Notes: generated by a model from the sequence alone, not told the origin. A DNA stretch of 64,000 nucleotides from Streptomyces peucetius (GCF_025854275.1 NZ_CP107567.1:1550001-1614000); one strand, 5' to 3'; counted from the first letter of the stretch, positions 15,868 through 25,079 are shown. A program made the numbers and translations.

Positions 15868-16554
15868 ATGGCCCGACCGCGCAAGCCCCTCCTCAGCAGA
15901 GACCGCATCGTCGAGACGGCGAGCGCGCTCGTGGACGCCGAAGGGCTCGACGCGGTCTCCACCCGCCGGCTCGCCGCCGAACTGGGTGTCAGCGGCCCCT
16001 CTCTCTACAACCACTTCCGCAACAAGGACGAGATCCTCGACGCCGTCGCCGACGCGGTCAGCGCCCGTGTCGACCTGTCGATGTTCGACGAGGACGACGG
16101 CCGCGACTGGCGCACCGCCCTGCACGACTGGGCCGTCTCCTACCGCGCCGCCCTGAGCGCCCACCCCAACACCGTCCCGGTCCTCGCGCGCGGACCCGGC
16201 CGCCGCCCGGCAGGGCTCAAGGTCGCCGACGCCGTCTTCGGCGCGATGGTCCGCTCCGGCTGGCCGCCCGCGCACGCCACCCGTATCGGCGCGCTGATGC
16301 GCTACTTCATCACCGGCTCCGCCCTCGGCTCCTTCGCCCGCGGCTTCGTCGACGACGCCGCGGCCTACGACCCGGCCGACTACCCGCACCTCGGCCAGGC
16401 CCATCTGCTCGCCGAGCGCCAGGAGCAGATCGACGAGGGCGCGTTCGAGACGGGTCTGCGGGCGCTGCTCGACGGGCTGGCGCTGCAGTACGAGGCGGTC
16501 CGGCAGGACTCCGCCCTGCACGGCACCCTTCGGCCGGCGCCGAAGAGTGGCTGA
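15868..16554 (+). CDS. TetR-family regulator (TetR_C_1 type)
   Basis: 228 residues. The helix-turn-helix is RDRIVETASALVDAEGLDAVSTRRLAAELGVSGPSLYNHFRNKDEILDAV. The C-terminal domain (HPNTVPVLARGPGRRPAGLKVADAVFGAMVRSG ... RYFITGSALGSFARGF) is close to the TetR/TetR_C_1 class that binds small molecules. ATG 15868 (MARPRKP) is preferred. TACTAT at 15855-15860 looks like a -10 box, which would make the mRNA leaderless; an ATG at 15859 would lie inside that box. The palindrome at 15822 is the likely operator for itself, the divergent dehydrogenase and perhaps the aldehyde dehydrogenase. Confidence 0.88.
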   Translation: MARPRKPLLSRDRIVETASALVDAEGLDAVSTRRLAAELGVSGPSLYNHFRNKDEILDAVADAVSARVDLSMFDEDDGRDWRTALHDWAVSYRAALSAHPNTVPVLARGPGRRPAGLKVADAVFGAMVRSGWPPAHATRIGALMRYFITGSALGSFARGFVDDAAAYDPADYPHLGQAHLLAERQEQIDEGAFETGLRALLDGLALQYEAVRQDSALHGTLRPAPKSG

Positions 16555-16569
16555 CGCATCCTGGGAGGC

Positions 16570-17268
16570 ATGACCTCCTCCCGTGACCTCGCCGCCTTCG
16601 CGGCGCTGCTCGCCGACGAGACCCGCGCGGGCTTCGCCCTGGCCCTGCTCGACGGACGGGCCTGGACCGCCGGGGAACTCGCCCGGTACGCCGGGGTCGC
16701 CGCGTCCACCGCGAGCGAGCACCTCGGCAGGCTCGTCGCGGGCGGCCTCCTCGCCGAGGAGCGCCAGGGCAGGCACCGGTACGTACGGCTCGCGGACGAC
16801 CGGGTGGCGCACCTGGTCGAGGAACTCGCCGCGTACGCCGCGCCCGGGCCGGCCGCCGCTCCCCGCACCCTGCGCGAGTCGAGTGCCGCACACGCCATGG
16901 CACGGGGCCGCACCTGCTACGACCATCTCGCGGGGCGGCTCGGCATCACGATCACGCAGGCCATGACCGCCCGCCGGCTGCTCACGCAGGACTCGGGCTT
17001 CGCGCTCACGGAACGCGGCACGGCCTGGTTCGGCGACCTGGGCATCGACCTCGCCGTCAAGGGCCGCCGCCCCCTGGTGCGCGGCTGCCTCGACTGGACC
17101 GAACGCCGGCCGCACCTCGCGGGCGTGGCCGGGGCACGACTGTGCACCCACGCCCTGGAGTCCGGATGGTGCGTACGGATCGGCTCGGAGCGCGCGGTGA
17201 AGGTCACCGGTGCCGGCGAGCACGCGCTGCACACCCTCCTCGGCATCGAGCCCGGTACATTGCGGTGA
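16570..17268 (+). CDS. ArsR-type winged-helix regulator
   Basis: 232 residues. The N-terminal winged helix (about residues 5-85) reads DLAAFAALLADETRAGFALALLDGRAWTAGELARYAGVAASTASEHLGRLVAGGLLAEERQGRHRYVRLAD, an ArsR-like domain without the usual metal-binding cysteine pair. The C-terminal 130 residues contain several single cysteines (RTCYDHLAGRLG, RGCLDW, RLCTHALESGWCV). This extended form is a distinct ArsR subgroup common in Streptomyces. It begins 15 bp after the TetR stop and ends 32 bp before an EamA exporter gene, which it may control. Confidence 0.85.
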   Translation: MTSSRDLAAFAALLADETRAGFALALLDGRAWTAGELARYAGVAASTASEHLGRLVAGGLLAEERQGRHRYVRLADDRVAHLVEELAAYAAPGPAAAPRTLRESSAAHAMARGRTCYDHLAGRLGITITQAMTARRLLTQDSGFALTERGTAWFGDLGIDLAVKGRRPLVRGCLDWTERRPHLAGVAGARLCTHALESGWCVRIGSERAVKVTGAGEHALHTLLGIEPGTLR

Positions 17269-17300
17269 CCACCGAACGGTCGCGGCCCTACGGTCGCCCC

Positions 17301-18230
17301 ATGACACACCCCGCCCGCCACGCCCAGTGGCCCGCCCTCGCCGCCGCAGCCGTCACCGTCGTCCTGTGGGCCTCCGCCTTCGTGTCCATCCGCAGCGCCG
17401 GGGAAGCCTACTCACCCGGCGCCCTCGCCCTCGGCCGACTGCTGGCGGGCTCACTGGCGCTGGGCTGCGTCCTGCTGATCCGGCGCGAGGGCCTGCCGCC
17501 GCGGGCCGCCTGGCCCGGGATCGCCGTGTCCGGACTGCTGTGGTTCGGCGTCTACATGGTGGTGCTCAACTGGGGCGAGCAGCAGGTCGACGCGGGCACG
17601 GCGGCGATGGTGGTGAACATCGGCCCGGTCCTCATCGCCCTCCTCGGCGCCCGGCTGCTCGGCGAGGGCCTGCCGCCCCGGCTGGTGGCGGGCATGGCCG
17701 TCTCGTTCGCCGGAGCGGTGGTCGTCGGCCTGTCGATGTCCGGGGAGGGCGGGGCCTCCACGCTGGGGGTACTGCTGTGCCTGGTGGCGGCGGTGGGATA
17801 CGCGGGCGGCGTCGTGGCGCAGAAGCCGGCGCTCGCGCACGCGAGCGCCCTGCAGGTGACGGCGTTCGGCTGCCTGGTGGGAGCGGTGGCATGTCTGCCG
17901 TTCGCCGGACAGCTCGTCCGGCAGGCCGCCGACGCGCCGGTGTCGGCCACGCTCAACATGGTCTACCTGGGCGTGTTCCCGACCGCGCTGGCCTTCACGA
18001 CGTGGGCGTACGCGCTAGCCCGTACGACGGCAGGCCGGATGGGCGCGACGACGTACGCCGTGCCCGCGCTGGTGGTGCTGATGTCGTGGCTCGCCCTGGA
18101 CGAGGTACCCGGCCTGCTCACCCTCGCGGGCGGCGCGCTGTGCCTGGCGGGCGTGGCGGTGTCGCGGTCGCGCGGGCGTGGCGCTCTCCGTCCGGGGCGG
18201 GTGGCCGAGCCCGTGCGGGAACGCAGCTGA
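17301..18230 (+). CDS. EamA-family (DMT) transporter
   Basis: 309 residues with about ten hydrophobic helices in two EamA halves: WPALAAAAVTVVLWASAFVSIRSAGEAYSPGALALGRLLAG (first half start) and LGVLLCLVAAVGYAGGVVAQKPAL (second half start). Each half ends in a conserved glycine-rich helix, for example GAVVVGLSMSG and GALCLAGVAVSR. DMT carriers of this type export amino acids or other small metabolites by proton exchange. ATG 17301 is preceded by CCTACGGTCGCCCC, consistent with a leaderless or very short leader. The direct neighbour is an ArsR regulator on the same strand. Confidence 0.9.
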   Translation: MTHPARHAQWPALAAAAVTVVLWASAFVSIRSAGEAYSPGALALGRLLAGSLALGCVLLIRREGLPPRAAWPGIAVSGLLWFGVYMVVLNWGEQQVDAGTAAMVVNIGPVLIALLGARLLGEGLPPRLVAGMAVSFAGAVVVGLSMSGEGGASTLGVLLCLVAAVGYAGGVVAQKPALAHASALQVTAFGCLVGAVACLPFAGQLVRQAADAPVSATLNMVYLGVFPTALAFTTWAYALARTTAGRMGATTYAVPALVVLMSWLALDEVPGLLTLAGGALCLAGVAVSRSRGRGALRPGRVAEPVRERS

Positions 18231-18337
18231 CGCGGACATCGGGCGGGCTGCGTGCCGGCCCGTTCCCGCCGTCGCCGCCCCGGGGGCCGTTCCACGGCGG
18301 CCACCCGGGGAACGCTTCGGCGACGGACGGTCGAGGC

Positions 18338-18369
18338 GGAAGGGGCCGGGCGGATGCCCGGCCCCTTCC
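18338..18369. terminator. Bidirectional terminator hairpin
   Basis: GGAAGGGGCCGGGC and GCCCGGCCCCTTCC are perfect 14-base complements around loop GGAT, between the convergent EamA and MFS genes. There is no T-tract, as usual in Streptomyces. Confidence 0.85.
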
Positions 18370-18385
18370 CGACGACACCGTCGTG

Positions 18386-19747
18386 TCACTCGGCGGGCGC
18401 CGCCGCCGGGACGGCGGGTTCGGGGGCGGCGGCCGCCGATGCCTTCGCCGCCCTCGTGGCGAGGATCCTGATCGAGACGAGGGCGATGACGGCGAGCCCG
18501 ATGATGTAGGCGGACACGGCCATCGACGTGCCGGTGGCCTCCAGCAGCAGGACCATGATGAACGGCGCCAGCCCGCCGCCGAGGACGGCGGCGATCTGGT
18601 AGCCGAGGGACGCCCCGGTGTAGCGCATCTCCGCCGTGAACAGCTCGGCGAACAGCGCGGCCTGAGGCCCGTACATGATGCTCAGGAAGCAGCTGGTGAC
18701 GAAGGTCCCGATGCCGAGCCACAGCAGCGAGGCGGTGTCGATCAGCAGGAACATCGGCACCGCCCAGACCAGCAGTCCGATCGCGCCCGCGGCGTAGATC
18801 CGCAGCCGTCCGATGCGGTCGGAGAGCGCCGCCGCCGCGGGAATCAGCACCAGTTGTGTGAGGCTCACGCACAGGGAGACCGCCAGCACGGCGCCGCGCT
18901 CCATGTCGAGCTCGCGCGTCGCGTAGTCCAGCACTCCGGTGATGATGATGTAGAACGTGGCGGTGTTGACGGCGAACGAGCCGCCGGCGAGGAAGACGGT
19001 GCCGAGGTGGTTGCGCAGGATCGTGCGCAGCGGCGAACGGGCGGCGCTCTCGCCCTTCTCCTGCTCGGCGAGGGCGCGTTCGGCCTCGCGGAACTCCGGC
19101 GTCTCCTCGACCTTGGTGTGGATGTACCAGGCGAGACCGAGAACGAGGAAGCCGACGAAGAACGGGACGCGCCAGCCCCAGGCGGCGAAGGTGCTGTCGC
19201 TGGTGAGCGAACCGGCGGCAAGGAACGCGGTGTTGGCGGTCACGACTCCGATGGGGACGCCGAGCTGGACGAGGCTGCCGTAGAGACCGCGCTTGCCCTC
19301 GGGGGCGTACTCGGTGGCCATGAGCATCGCCCCGCCCCACTGGGCGCCGACGGCGAGGCCCTGCACGATGCGGAGCAGGACGAGCAGGACCGGCGCGGCG
19401 ATGCCGATCGTCTCGTACGTGGGGAGCAGGCCGATCCCGGCGGTCGCGACGCCCATCAGCGTCAGCGCGAGGACCAGCATCGGCTTGCGGCCACGCCTGT
19501 CGCCGAGCTGGCCGGCGATGACGCCGCCGACCGGGCGGGCGAGGAAGCCGACCGCGAAGGTGGCGAAGGCGGCCAGCACGCCGGCGGAGGAGCTGCCGGC
19601 GGGGAAGTACAGGTCGCCGAGTACGAGGGCGGCGGCGATGCCGAAGACGAAGTAGTCGTACCACTCGACGGCCGAGGCGAGCGCGGCCGCGGTGGCGACG
19701 CGGCGCCGGCGGGTGTCGGCGGTGGCGGTGGGGACGGGGGTGTCCAT
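18386..19747 (-). CDS. MFS transporter, metabolite:H+ symporter (MHS) type
   Basis: 453 residues and twelve predicted helices. The loop 2-3 motif is GQLGDRRGRKPML (about residue 80), and the segment FGIAAALVLGDLYFPAGSSSAGVLAAFATFAVGFLARPVGG is diagnostic of the MHS subgroup that imports carboxylates such as shikimate, proline/betaine or ketoglutarate. A cytoplasmic loop about residues 213-237 is charged (KVEETPEFREAERALAEQEKGES). The TACCGACYGGT operator lies 46 bp before the start, placing this importer in the same putative regulon as the kinase/ACAD and SDR/ligase operons. It is a candidate uptake system for that pathway. Confidence 0.92.
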   Translation of the reverse strand: MDTPVPTATADTRRRRVATAAALASAVEWYDYFVFGIAAALVLGDLYFPAGSSSAGVLAAFATFAVGFLARPVGGVIAGQLGDRRGRKPMLVLALTLMGVATAGIGLLPTYETIGIAAPVLLVLLRIVQGLAVGAQWGGAMLMATEYAPEGKRGLYGSLVQLGVPIGVVTANTAFLAAGSLTSDSTFAAWGWRVPFFVGFLVLGLAWYIHTKVEETPEFREAERALAEQEKGESAARSPLRTILRNHLGTVFLAGGSFAVNTATFYIIITGVLDYATRELDMERGAVLAVSLCVSLTQLVLIPAAAALSDRIGRLRIYAAGAIGLLVWAVPMFLLIDTASLLWLGIGTFVTSCFLSIMYGPQAALFAELFTAEMRYTGASLGYQIAAVLGGGLAPFIMVLLLEATGTSMAVSAYIIGLAVIALVSIRILATRAAKASAAAAPEPAVPAAAPAE

Positions 19748-19792
19748 GCGTGCACACTCCACTGGGTGCGGGGACGAGGAGTGCGGGGAACG

Positions 19793-19810
19793 TACCGACC
19801 GGTGGGTATG
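19793..19810. promoter_or_regulatory. TetR-type operator, TACCGACYGGT family, site 3
   Basis: TACCGACCGGTGGGTATG is a near-perfect inverted repeat (TACCGACC / GGTGGGTA, one mismatch). It begins 46 bp before the MHS-transporter start codon on the minus strand. Confidence 0.72.
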
Positions 19811-19927
19811 GAGTCAACGGGGTGCGCGGTGACGATTCCGTGCCCGGGCACAGGCAGGTGACGGGCGCACGGGCAGCACGAGGAGCCCCGGCGGCTCCAG
19901 CGGCCGGGGCTCCGTCGGACCGGGGCG

Positions 19928-21007
19928 TCAGAACACGACCAGTGCCCGCCCGCCCTTCCCGGCGAGCATGTTCTCGAAGGCCGCCGGGATGCCGTCCAGC
20001 GCGATCCGTTCCGTCACGAGCGCGCTCACGTCCAGCCGCCCCGCGCGGATGTGGTCCGCGAGCACCGGAAGGTCGGCGGCCGGGTCGGAGTTGCCGTACA
20101 CACAGCCCGACAGGGTGCGGCCCCAGTGGAAGAGTTCCAGCGCGTTGAACGTGACCTGCTGATCCTTGCCGCCGATGCCGACGACCACCGCGCGGCCGCC
20201 GCGGCGGGTGGAGTCCCAGGCGGCGCGGATCGTCGCGGCGCGGCCGACGCACTCGATCGCCACGTCCGCGCCCCGCTTGCCGGTCAGGGCACGGATCCCC
20301 CTCGCCGTGGTGTCGGAGGCGACGACGTACTCGGTGGCGCCTGCCCGGCGGGCGAGTTCCTCCTTCTCCGGGGAGACGTCGACGGCGATGACTGGGCCCG
20401 CGCCCGCGATCCGGGCCGACTGGAGGGTGGCGAGGCCGACCCCGCCGACGCCGAAGACCGCGACGGACTCGCCCTCGCGCACCCGTGCGGCGTGGTGGAC
20501 GGCCCCGTAGCCGGTGAGGACGGCGCAGCCGAGCAGGGCGGCGTCGGCGAGGGGGACGCCGTCGGGGACCGGCAGGACGCAGTTCGCCGCGACGACCGTC
20601 TCCTCTGCGAACGCGGCGACGTTCAGGCCCGGATGGAGATCGGTCCCGTCCGCCGCCGCGGCGTGCACCCGGCCCGCGCCGGTCAGTGCGTCGGCGCACA
20701 GCCACACCTCACCGATCGCGCAGGCGTGGCAGCTGCCGCAGGAGGGCGCCCAGTTGAGGACTACGCCGTCGCCGGGCGCGACATGGGTGACGCCGTCGCC
20801 GACGGAGACGACCGTGCCGGCGCCCTCGTGGCCGAGGACGGCGGGGACGGGCACCCGCATGGTGCCGTTGGACAGAGACAGGTCGGAGTGGCACACCCCG
20901 GCGGCGGCGAGCCTGACCCGGACCTGGCCGGGGCCGGGCTCCGGCAGGGAGATCTCCGTGATCTCCAGGGGAGCGCCCACGGCGGGCAGAACGGCTGCAC
21001 GGACCAC
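19928..21007 (-). CDS. Zinc-dependent alcohol dehydrogenase (class III-like MDR)
   Basis: 359 residues. The catalytic zinc site includes GVCHSDLS (about residue 37) and GHEGAG (about 60). The structural zinc loop is SCGSCHACAIGEVWLC. The cofactor motif is VAVFGVGGVGLATLQSA (about 180), followed by the acidic VIAVDVSPEK, favouring NAD. These medium-chain dehydrogenases oxidise alcohols to aldehydes. The next gene upstream on the same strand is an aldehyde dehydrogenase ending 88 bp before it, so the pair could take an alcohol to an acid. The GTG at 21007 has AAGGAAA as ribosome site. Confidence 0.92.
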   Translation of the reverse strand: MVRAAVLPAVGAPLEITEISLPEPGPGQVRVRLAAAGVCHSDLSLSNGTMRVPVPAVLGHEGAGTVVSVGDGVTHVAPGDGVVLNWAPSCGSCHACAIGEVWLCADALTGAGRVHAAAADGTDLHPGLNVAAFAEETVVAANCVLPVPDGVPLADAALLGCAVLTGYGAVHHAARVREGESVAVFGVGGVGLATLQSARIAGAGPVIAVDVSPEKEELARRAGATEYVVASDTTARGIRALTGKRGADVAIECVGRAATIRAAWDSTRRGGRAVVVGIGGKDQQVTFNALELFHWGRTLSGCVYGNSDPAADLPVLADHIRAGRLDVSALVTERIALDGIPAAFENMLAGKGGRALVVF

Positions 21008-21060
21008 GTTGGTTTCCTTACCGCTCAGAACTGGCAGAGCTGACACAGCTGTCGGAGCTT

Positions 21061-21094
21061 TCGGAGGCGGGGAGGTGTCGGAGGCGGGGAGGTG
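21061..21094. repeat. Tandem 17-bp duplication between ALDH and ADH genes
   Basis: TCGGAGGCGGGGAGGTG is repeated twice, head to tail, immediately after the aldehyde dehydrogenase stop codon. A related but shorter GTCGGAGCTT lies just to its right. No function is evident. Confidence 0.7.
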
Positions 21095-22489
21095 TCAGAA
21101 CTGGAGGGACTTGGTCTGGAAGTACTCGGCAAGGCCGTGCGGGCCGAGTTCGCGGCCGACGCCGGACTGCTTGTAGCCGCCGAACGGCGCCAGCGGGTTG
21201 AAGCGGCCGCCGTTGATGTCGACCTGGCCGGTGTCCATCCGGCGGGCGAAGGCCACGGCTTCGGCGTCGTCACCCGCCCACACCGCGCCGGCGAGCCCGT
21301 AGACGGTGTTGTTGGCGAGGGCGAGGGCGTCGTCCTCGTCCTCGTACTTCATGAGGGAGAGGACCGGCCCGAAGATCTCCTCCTGGGCGATCGTCATGTC
21401 GGGCGTGACGTCGGCGAAGACGGTGGGGCTGACGTAGTAGCCGGTCTCCAGCGGTGCGTCGGGGCCGCCGGCGACGAGCCGGGCGCCCTCCGCGACGCCC
21501 TTGGCGATGTAGCCGCGGACCCGTTCGTGCTGTTTGGCGTTGACGAGCGGGCCGACCCGGTCGCCGGGGACGTACTTGGCGACGGCGGCCGCGGCGAGGG
21601 CGACGGCCTCGTCGTACTGGTCGCGGTGCACGAGCATCCGGGTCCAGGCGCTGCAGGTCTGGCCCGAGTTGGACATCACGTTGGCGACACCGACGTTCAC
21701 CGCCTTCGCGAGGTCGGCGCTCGGCAGAATGACGTTGGCGGACTTGCCGCCGAGTTCGAGCGCGACGCGCTTGATCGCGCCGCCCGCGGTGGCGCCGATC
21801 TGCCGGCCGACGGCGGTGGAGCCCGTGAAGGACACCAGGTCGACGTCCTCGTGCTCGGCGAGCGCCTGGCCGGCCACCGCCCCGATCCCGGTGACGAGGT
21901 TGAACACACCGGCCGGGACGCCCGCGGCGTCGACAGCCTCCGCGAACAGCTGGGCGGTCAGCGGGGTGTCCTCCGCGGGCTTGAGCACGACGGTGCAGCC
22001 GGCTGCCAGCGCGGGTGCCACCTTGGCGACGATTTGGTGCAGGGGGTAGTTCCAGGGGGTGATCGCGCCGACGACGCCGACCGGCTCCATCAGCACGGTG
22101 GAGTTGCCGAGCTTCTCCTCGAAGGAGTACGAGCCGGCAAGTTCCGCGTAGGACCCGACGACCATGACGGGCAGGCCCGCGTGGACCGCCCGGGCCAGGG
22201 CAGGCGGCGCGCCGAGCTCCGCGGTGACCGTCTCCGCGATCTCCTCCGACCGCCGGACCAGCTCGTCACGGAGGGCCGCGAGACGCTGCGCCCGCTCGGC
22301 GGGCGGTGTCGCCGCCCAGGCGGGGAAGGCGGCGCGGGCGGCGCGTACGGCGGCGTCGACGTCCGCCGCCGTGCCGGCCGGGACATGGGCGATGACCTGC
22401 TCGTCCGCCGGGTTGACGACCGCGATCGTGTCCGGTGCCGCGGCCGGCTGCCACCGGCCGCCGATGTACATGCCGTCGTGGGCCTGCAT
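21095..22489 (-). CDS. Aldehyde dehydrogenase family protein
   Basis: 464 residues, full length. [37 protein letters not shown] (about residues 140-176) is the cofactor region. [10 protein letters not shown] (about 218-227) is the glycine motif, [13 protein letters not shown] carries the general base Glu (about 243), and [12 protein letters not shown] carries the nucleophilic Cys (about 277). It oxidises an aldehyde to the acid with NAD(P). Upstream is AACTA-N7-TAGTT, the same arms as the operator of the acyl-CoA dehydrogenase/TetR pair at 15822, so the TetR at 15868 may govern it too. It is probably co-transcribed with the alcohol dehydrogenase downstream. Confidence 0.94.
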   Translation of the reverse strand: MQAHDGMYIGGRWQPAAAPDTIAVVNPADEQVIAHVPAGTAADVDAAVRAARAAFPAWAATPPAERAQRLAALRDELVRRSEEIAETVTAELGAPPALARAVHAGLPVMVVGSYAELAGSYSFEEKLGNSTVLMEPVGVVGAITPWNYPLHQIVAKVAPALAAGCTVVLKPAEDTPLTAQLFAEAVDAAGVPAGVFNLVTGIGAVAGQALAEHEDVDLVSFTGSTAVGRQIGATAGGAIKRVALELGGKSANVILPSADLAKAVNVGVANVMSNSGQTCSAWTRMLVHRDQYDEAVALAAAAVAKYVPGDRVGPLVNAKQHERVRGYIAKGVAEGARLVAGGPDAPLETGYYVSPTVFADVTPDMTIAQEEIFGPVLSLMKYEDEDDALALANNTVYGLAGAVWAGDDAEAVAFARRMDTGQVDINGGRFNPLAPFGGYKQSGVGRELGPHGLAEYFQTKSLQF

Positions 22490-22526
22490 CGCTCTCCTCC
22501 ACGCCTGGGGTAGTGTCCGCGCCCCA

Positions 22527-22543
22527 AACTAGCGCCGTTAGTT
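22527..22543. promoter_or_regulatory. TetR-type operator AACTA-N7-TAGTT, site 2
   Basis: AACTAGCGCCGTTAGTT, with arms extending to AAACTA / TAGTTT, lies 38 bp before the aldehyde dehydrogenase start. Arms and spacing equal those at 15822-15838; the seven central bases differ. Confidence 0.7.
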
Positions 22544-22629
22544 TTACGGCGCCAGGGGCACCCGGCGTGCCGCCGGCCACTGTCCCCGGAGCGCGGGCCC
22601 CCGACCCGCCGGGCATGCCCGGCGCGGGA

Positions 22630-23961
22630 TCAGGCGTCGAGACCCGGCACGTCCATGGGCGCCGGGCAGATGCGGCGTCCCTGGTGGTCGAAGACATAGA
22701 GATGGGCGAGGTCGACGAGCAGGGGCACCTGGGCGCCGGTGCGCAGCCGGAGGTCCGGGCCGGTGCGGACGACGATGTCGCTCGGGTCGGCCGTCTGCCG
22801 CTCGTGGACCGGGGCCGGTTCCGGTGCGTCGAGGACCGCGACCGGCCCCGCGACCTGGGCGATCGCACGGTCCTTCAGCCGGGTCAGCACTCCGGGGCCG
22901 GCGTTCCTCCGCCGCCGTACGGGCACCTGGGGACGCGGCGACTCCAGACCGGCGACCACGGCCGGCCGGGAGCCGGTGTTGAAGTGCACCAGCGTCTCGT
23001 GCCCCTGGTACTCGGTGTGTTCGACGATCCCGGTGAGCGCCACCTCCCCCGGCCGGGCCTGGCTGGGCGGCGCCACCCGGGCGGCCTCCGACCGCAGGCC
23101 CACGATGATCTGCCGTCCCTGCTGGATGCGCAGCAGCTGGTGGTCGGGGCTCAGGGGCTCGGGCAGCGGCAGCCGCTGCCTGCCCAGGTCGATGGACATC
23201 CTGCCGTCCAGCGGCGCGTGGACGACGGCCTGCAGCAGGTTGATCCGGGGCGTGCCGATGAACGCGGCGACGAAGACGTTCACCGGCAGGGCGTAGGTCT
23301 CGCGCGGGGTGCTGACCTGCTGGAGCACTCCGCCGCGCATCACCGCCACCCGGTCGCCCAGTGACATCGCCTCGGCCTGGTCGTGCGTGACGTAGACGGT
23401 GGTGACGCCCAACTCGGCGGTGAGCCGCGCTATTTCCGCCCGCAGATGGTTGCGCAGCTTGGCGTCGAGGTTGGAGAGCGGCTCGTCCATCAGGAAGACG
23501 GAGGGCCGCCTCGAGATGGCCCGGCCCATCGCCACGCGCTGGCGTTCTCCGCCGGAGAGCTGGGCGGGGAAGCGGTCGAGCAGGTCCTCGATGCCGAGCA
23601 TCCTGGCGGTGGCCTCGACGCGGGGGTTGCGGTCGGCCCTGGGGTTCTCCAGCTTCAGCGGGAAGCCGATGTTCTCCCGGTTGGTCATGCTGGGGTAGAG
23701 CGCGAAGTTCTGGAAGACCATGGCCATGTCGCGTTCCCGCGGCGGCACGTCGTTGGCGTACTCGCCGTCCAGCAGCAGCTCGCCCTCCGTGATGTCCTCC
23801 AGCCCGGCGATCATCCGCAGCACCGTCGACTTGCCGCAGCCGGACGGCCCCAGCAGAACGAGGAACTCCCCCGGTTCGACACCGAGGGAGAAGCGGTCGA
23901 CGGCGCGGGGAGCACGGCCGTATCTCTTGCTGACGTTGTGCAGAGCGATGGCGCGAGTCAT
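22630..23961 (-). CDS. Orphan ABC transporter ATPase, MsiK/UgpC-like
   Basis: 443 residues. Walker A is GPSGCGKST (about residues 38-46), the Q-loop MVFQNFALYP, the signature LSGGERQR (about 134), Walker B VFLMDEPLSNLDAKLR, and the switch His in YVTHDQAEAMSLGDR. The C-terminal TOBE-type regulatory region (about 235 on) marks the sugar-importer class, in which one ATPase can energise several permeases (MsiK in Streptomyces). It carries an extra basic insertion (VRRRRNAGPGVLTRLKDRA, about residue 350), making it longer than usual. No permease or binding protein lies nearby, so its partners are encoded elsewhere. The flanking 250 bp upstream has no gene. Confidence 0.9.
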   Translation of the reverse strand: MTRAIALHNVSKRYGRAPRAVDRFSLGVEPGEFLVLLGPSGCGKSTVLRMIAGLEDITEGELLLDGEYANDVPPRERDMAMVFQNFALYPSMTNRENIGFPLKLENPRADRNPRVEATARMLGIEDLLDRFPAQLSGGERQRVAMGRAISRRPSVFLMDEPLSNLDAKLRNHLRAEIARLTAELGVTTVYVTHDQAEAMSLGDRVAVMRGGVLQQVSTPRETYALPVNVFVAAFIGTPRINLLQAVVHAPLDGRMSIDLGRQRLPLPEPLSPDHQLLRIQQGRQIIVGLRSEAARVAPPSQARPGEVALTGIVEHTEYQGHETLVHFNTGSRPAVVAGLESPRPQVPVRRRRNAGPGVLTRLKDRAIAQVAGPVAVLDAPEPAPVHERQTADPSDIVVRTGPDLRLRTGAQVPLLVDLAHLYVFDHQGRRICPAPMDVPGLDA

Positions 23962-24215
23962 GGGTTCCCGCCGGGATGAGAAGGGGCAGCTGCGTGGCCA
24001 GAAGTTAGCCCACTGTTGTCCCGTCTGGGAATGGATCGCGCACGGCGGAAGGTGCGCTTGTTACACATGTGTCCACCATCCGAGACCGCCCGCAGCGCCC
24101 CGCCGGGAACGCCCCGGTGCCGTACCGAGCCCCGCGCCCCCGCCCGTGCATCCCCCCGGGCGCGGCCGCGGGCCTCCGCCACATGCCCGGCCGGCCCCGC
24201 GTGCCCGATGGATGG

Positions 24216-25079
24216 TCACACGCGCCTGACGTCCGTGAGGTGTGCGAAGACGACGACGTTGGCGGCGTAGCCGGTCTTCTCGTCGAAGCTCCCGCCGCAG
24301 GTCAGCAGCCGCAGTTCGGGCCGGCCGGTGTGGCCGTACACCTCGGCGTCGGGGAACTGGTCCTTCTTGTAGGTGCGCACCTTGTCGACGGTGAACACGG
24401 CTGTGCGCCGGTCCGCGCGTACGACGTCGACCTTGTCGCCCGGTTTCAGTGCGTTGAGGTTGAGGAAGATGGCGGGGCCGGTCTTGGTGTCGCGGTGCCC
24501 GACCAGCAAGGACGTGCCCCGTTCGCCGGGCGAGGGACCGTCGCGGTACCAGCCGACGATACGCGGGTTGTCCACCGGAGGTGCCGTGAGCCGGCCGTGG
24601 CGGTCGAGACCGAGCTCCATCACGGGCGACTCGATGGTGATGGCCGGAACCGACAGTTTCTTCGCCGGCGAGGGCGGCAGGGCAAGCCCCTTCCCCCGGT
24701 CCGGTGTCCTCTTCCGCGCCGCCGGGGCCGGCTCGGGGGCCGGTGTCCTGACGGCCGGCGTGGGTGGGGTGCCCGCTGTGCGGGTGGTGAGCGGCGGCAG
24801 GTCGATGTCGTTGGAGCCGCCGCGCCCCGCCGTGCTGCCGTGCTCCGCCTCCTCGGCGTCGGCCGTCGCCCCGGTGACGGGCGTCTTCGCGGCCGGCTCT
24901 CCGGCCGCGAGCGGTCTGTCTGCCGCGACGGTGACCGACGACGCGTCCGGGGGCGGATCCTCGCACCCCCGGACGACGCCGGTGACCAGGGTGGCCGTCA
25001 CGCCGAGCGTGATGGTCAGACGACAGGCACGACTCGGTCCGCGTCGACGGCGGCGACTGCGGACGTTACGCGGCGCCAT
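24216..25079 (-). CDS. Class F-like sortase
   Basis: 287 residues: a basic N-terminus (RSRRRRRGPSRACR), a membrane segment (about residues 20-36), a long Pro/Thr-rich spacer to about 140, then the sortase domain. Catalytic His is in LLVGHRDT and Cys in LRLLTCGGSF. Past the Cys the strand reads TGYAANVVVFAH, and the Arg that usually completes the triad is not obvious there. The start at 25079 overlaps the end of the surface-protein gene by 14 bp, so the two are coupled. A sortase would attach exported proteins to the wall. The coupled upstream protein is the natural substrate, though it lacks a standard LPXTG. Confidence 0.85.
   Translation of the reverse strand: MAPRNVRSRRRRRGPSRACRLTITLGVTATLVTGVVRGCEDPPPDASSVTVAADRPLAAGEPAAKTPVTGATADAEEAEHGSTAGRGGSNDIDLPPLTTRTAGTPPTPAVRTPAPEPAPAARKRTPDRGKGLALPPSPAKKLSVPAITIESPVMELGLDRHGRLTAPPVDNPRIVGWYRDGPSPGERGTSLLVGHRDTKTGPAIFLNLNALKPGDKVDVVRADRRTAVFTVDKVRTYKKDQFPDAEVYGHTGRPELRLLTCGGSFDEKTGYAANVVVFAHLTDVRRV

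Noticed and set aside
17210..19861. 883-codon plus-strand open frame across the EamA and MFS genes
   Set aside because: It crosses two well-supported genes on different strands and shows low-complexity GC-rich composition with no domain.
18015..20705. 896-codon minus-strand open frame
   Set aside because: Arg/Pro/Gly-rich shadow overlapping the MFS transporter and alcohol dehydrogenase frames.
24063..24072. ACACATGTGT palindrome upstream of the ABC ATPase
   Set aside because: Short, single copy, no matching site elsewhere in the window; not enough to call an operator.
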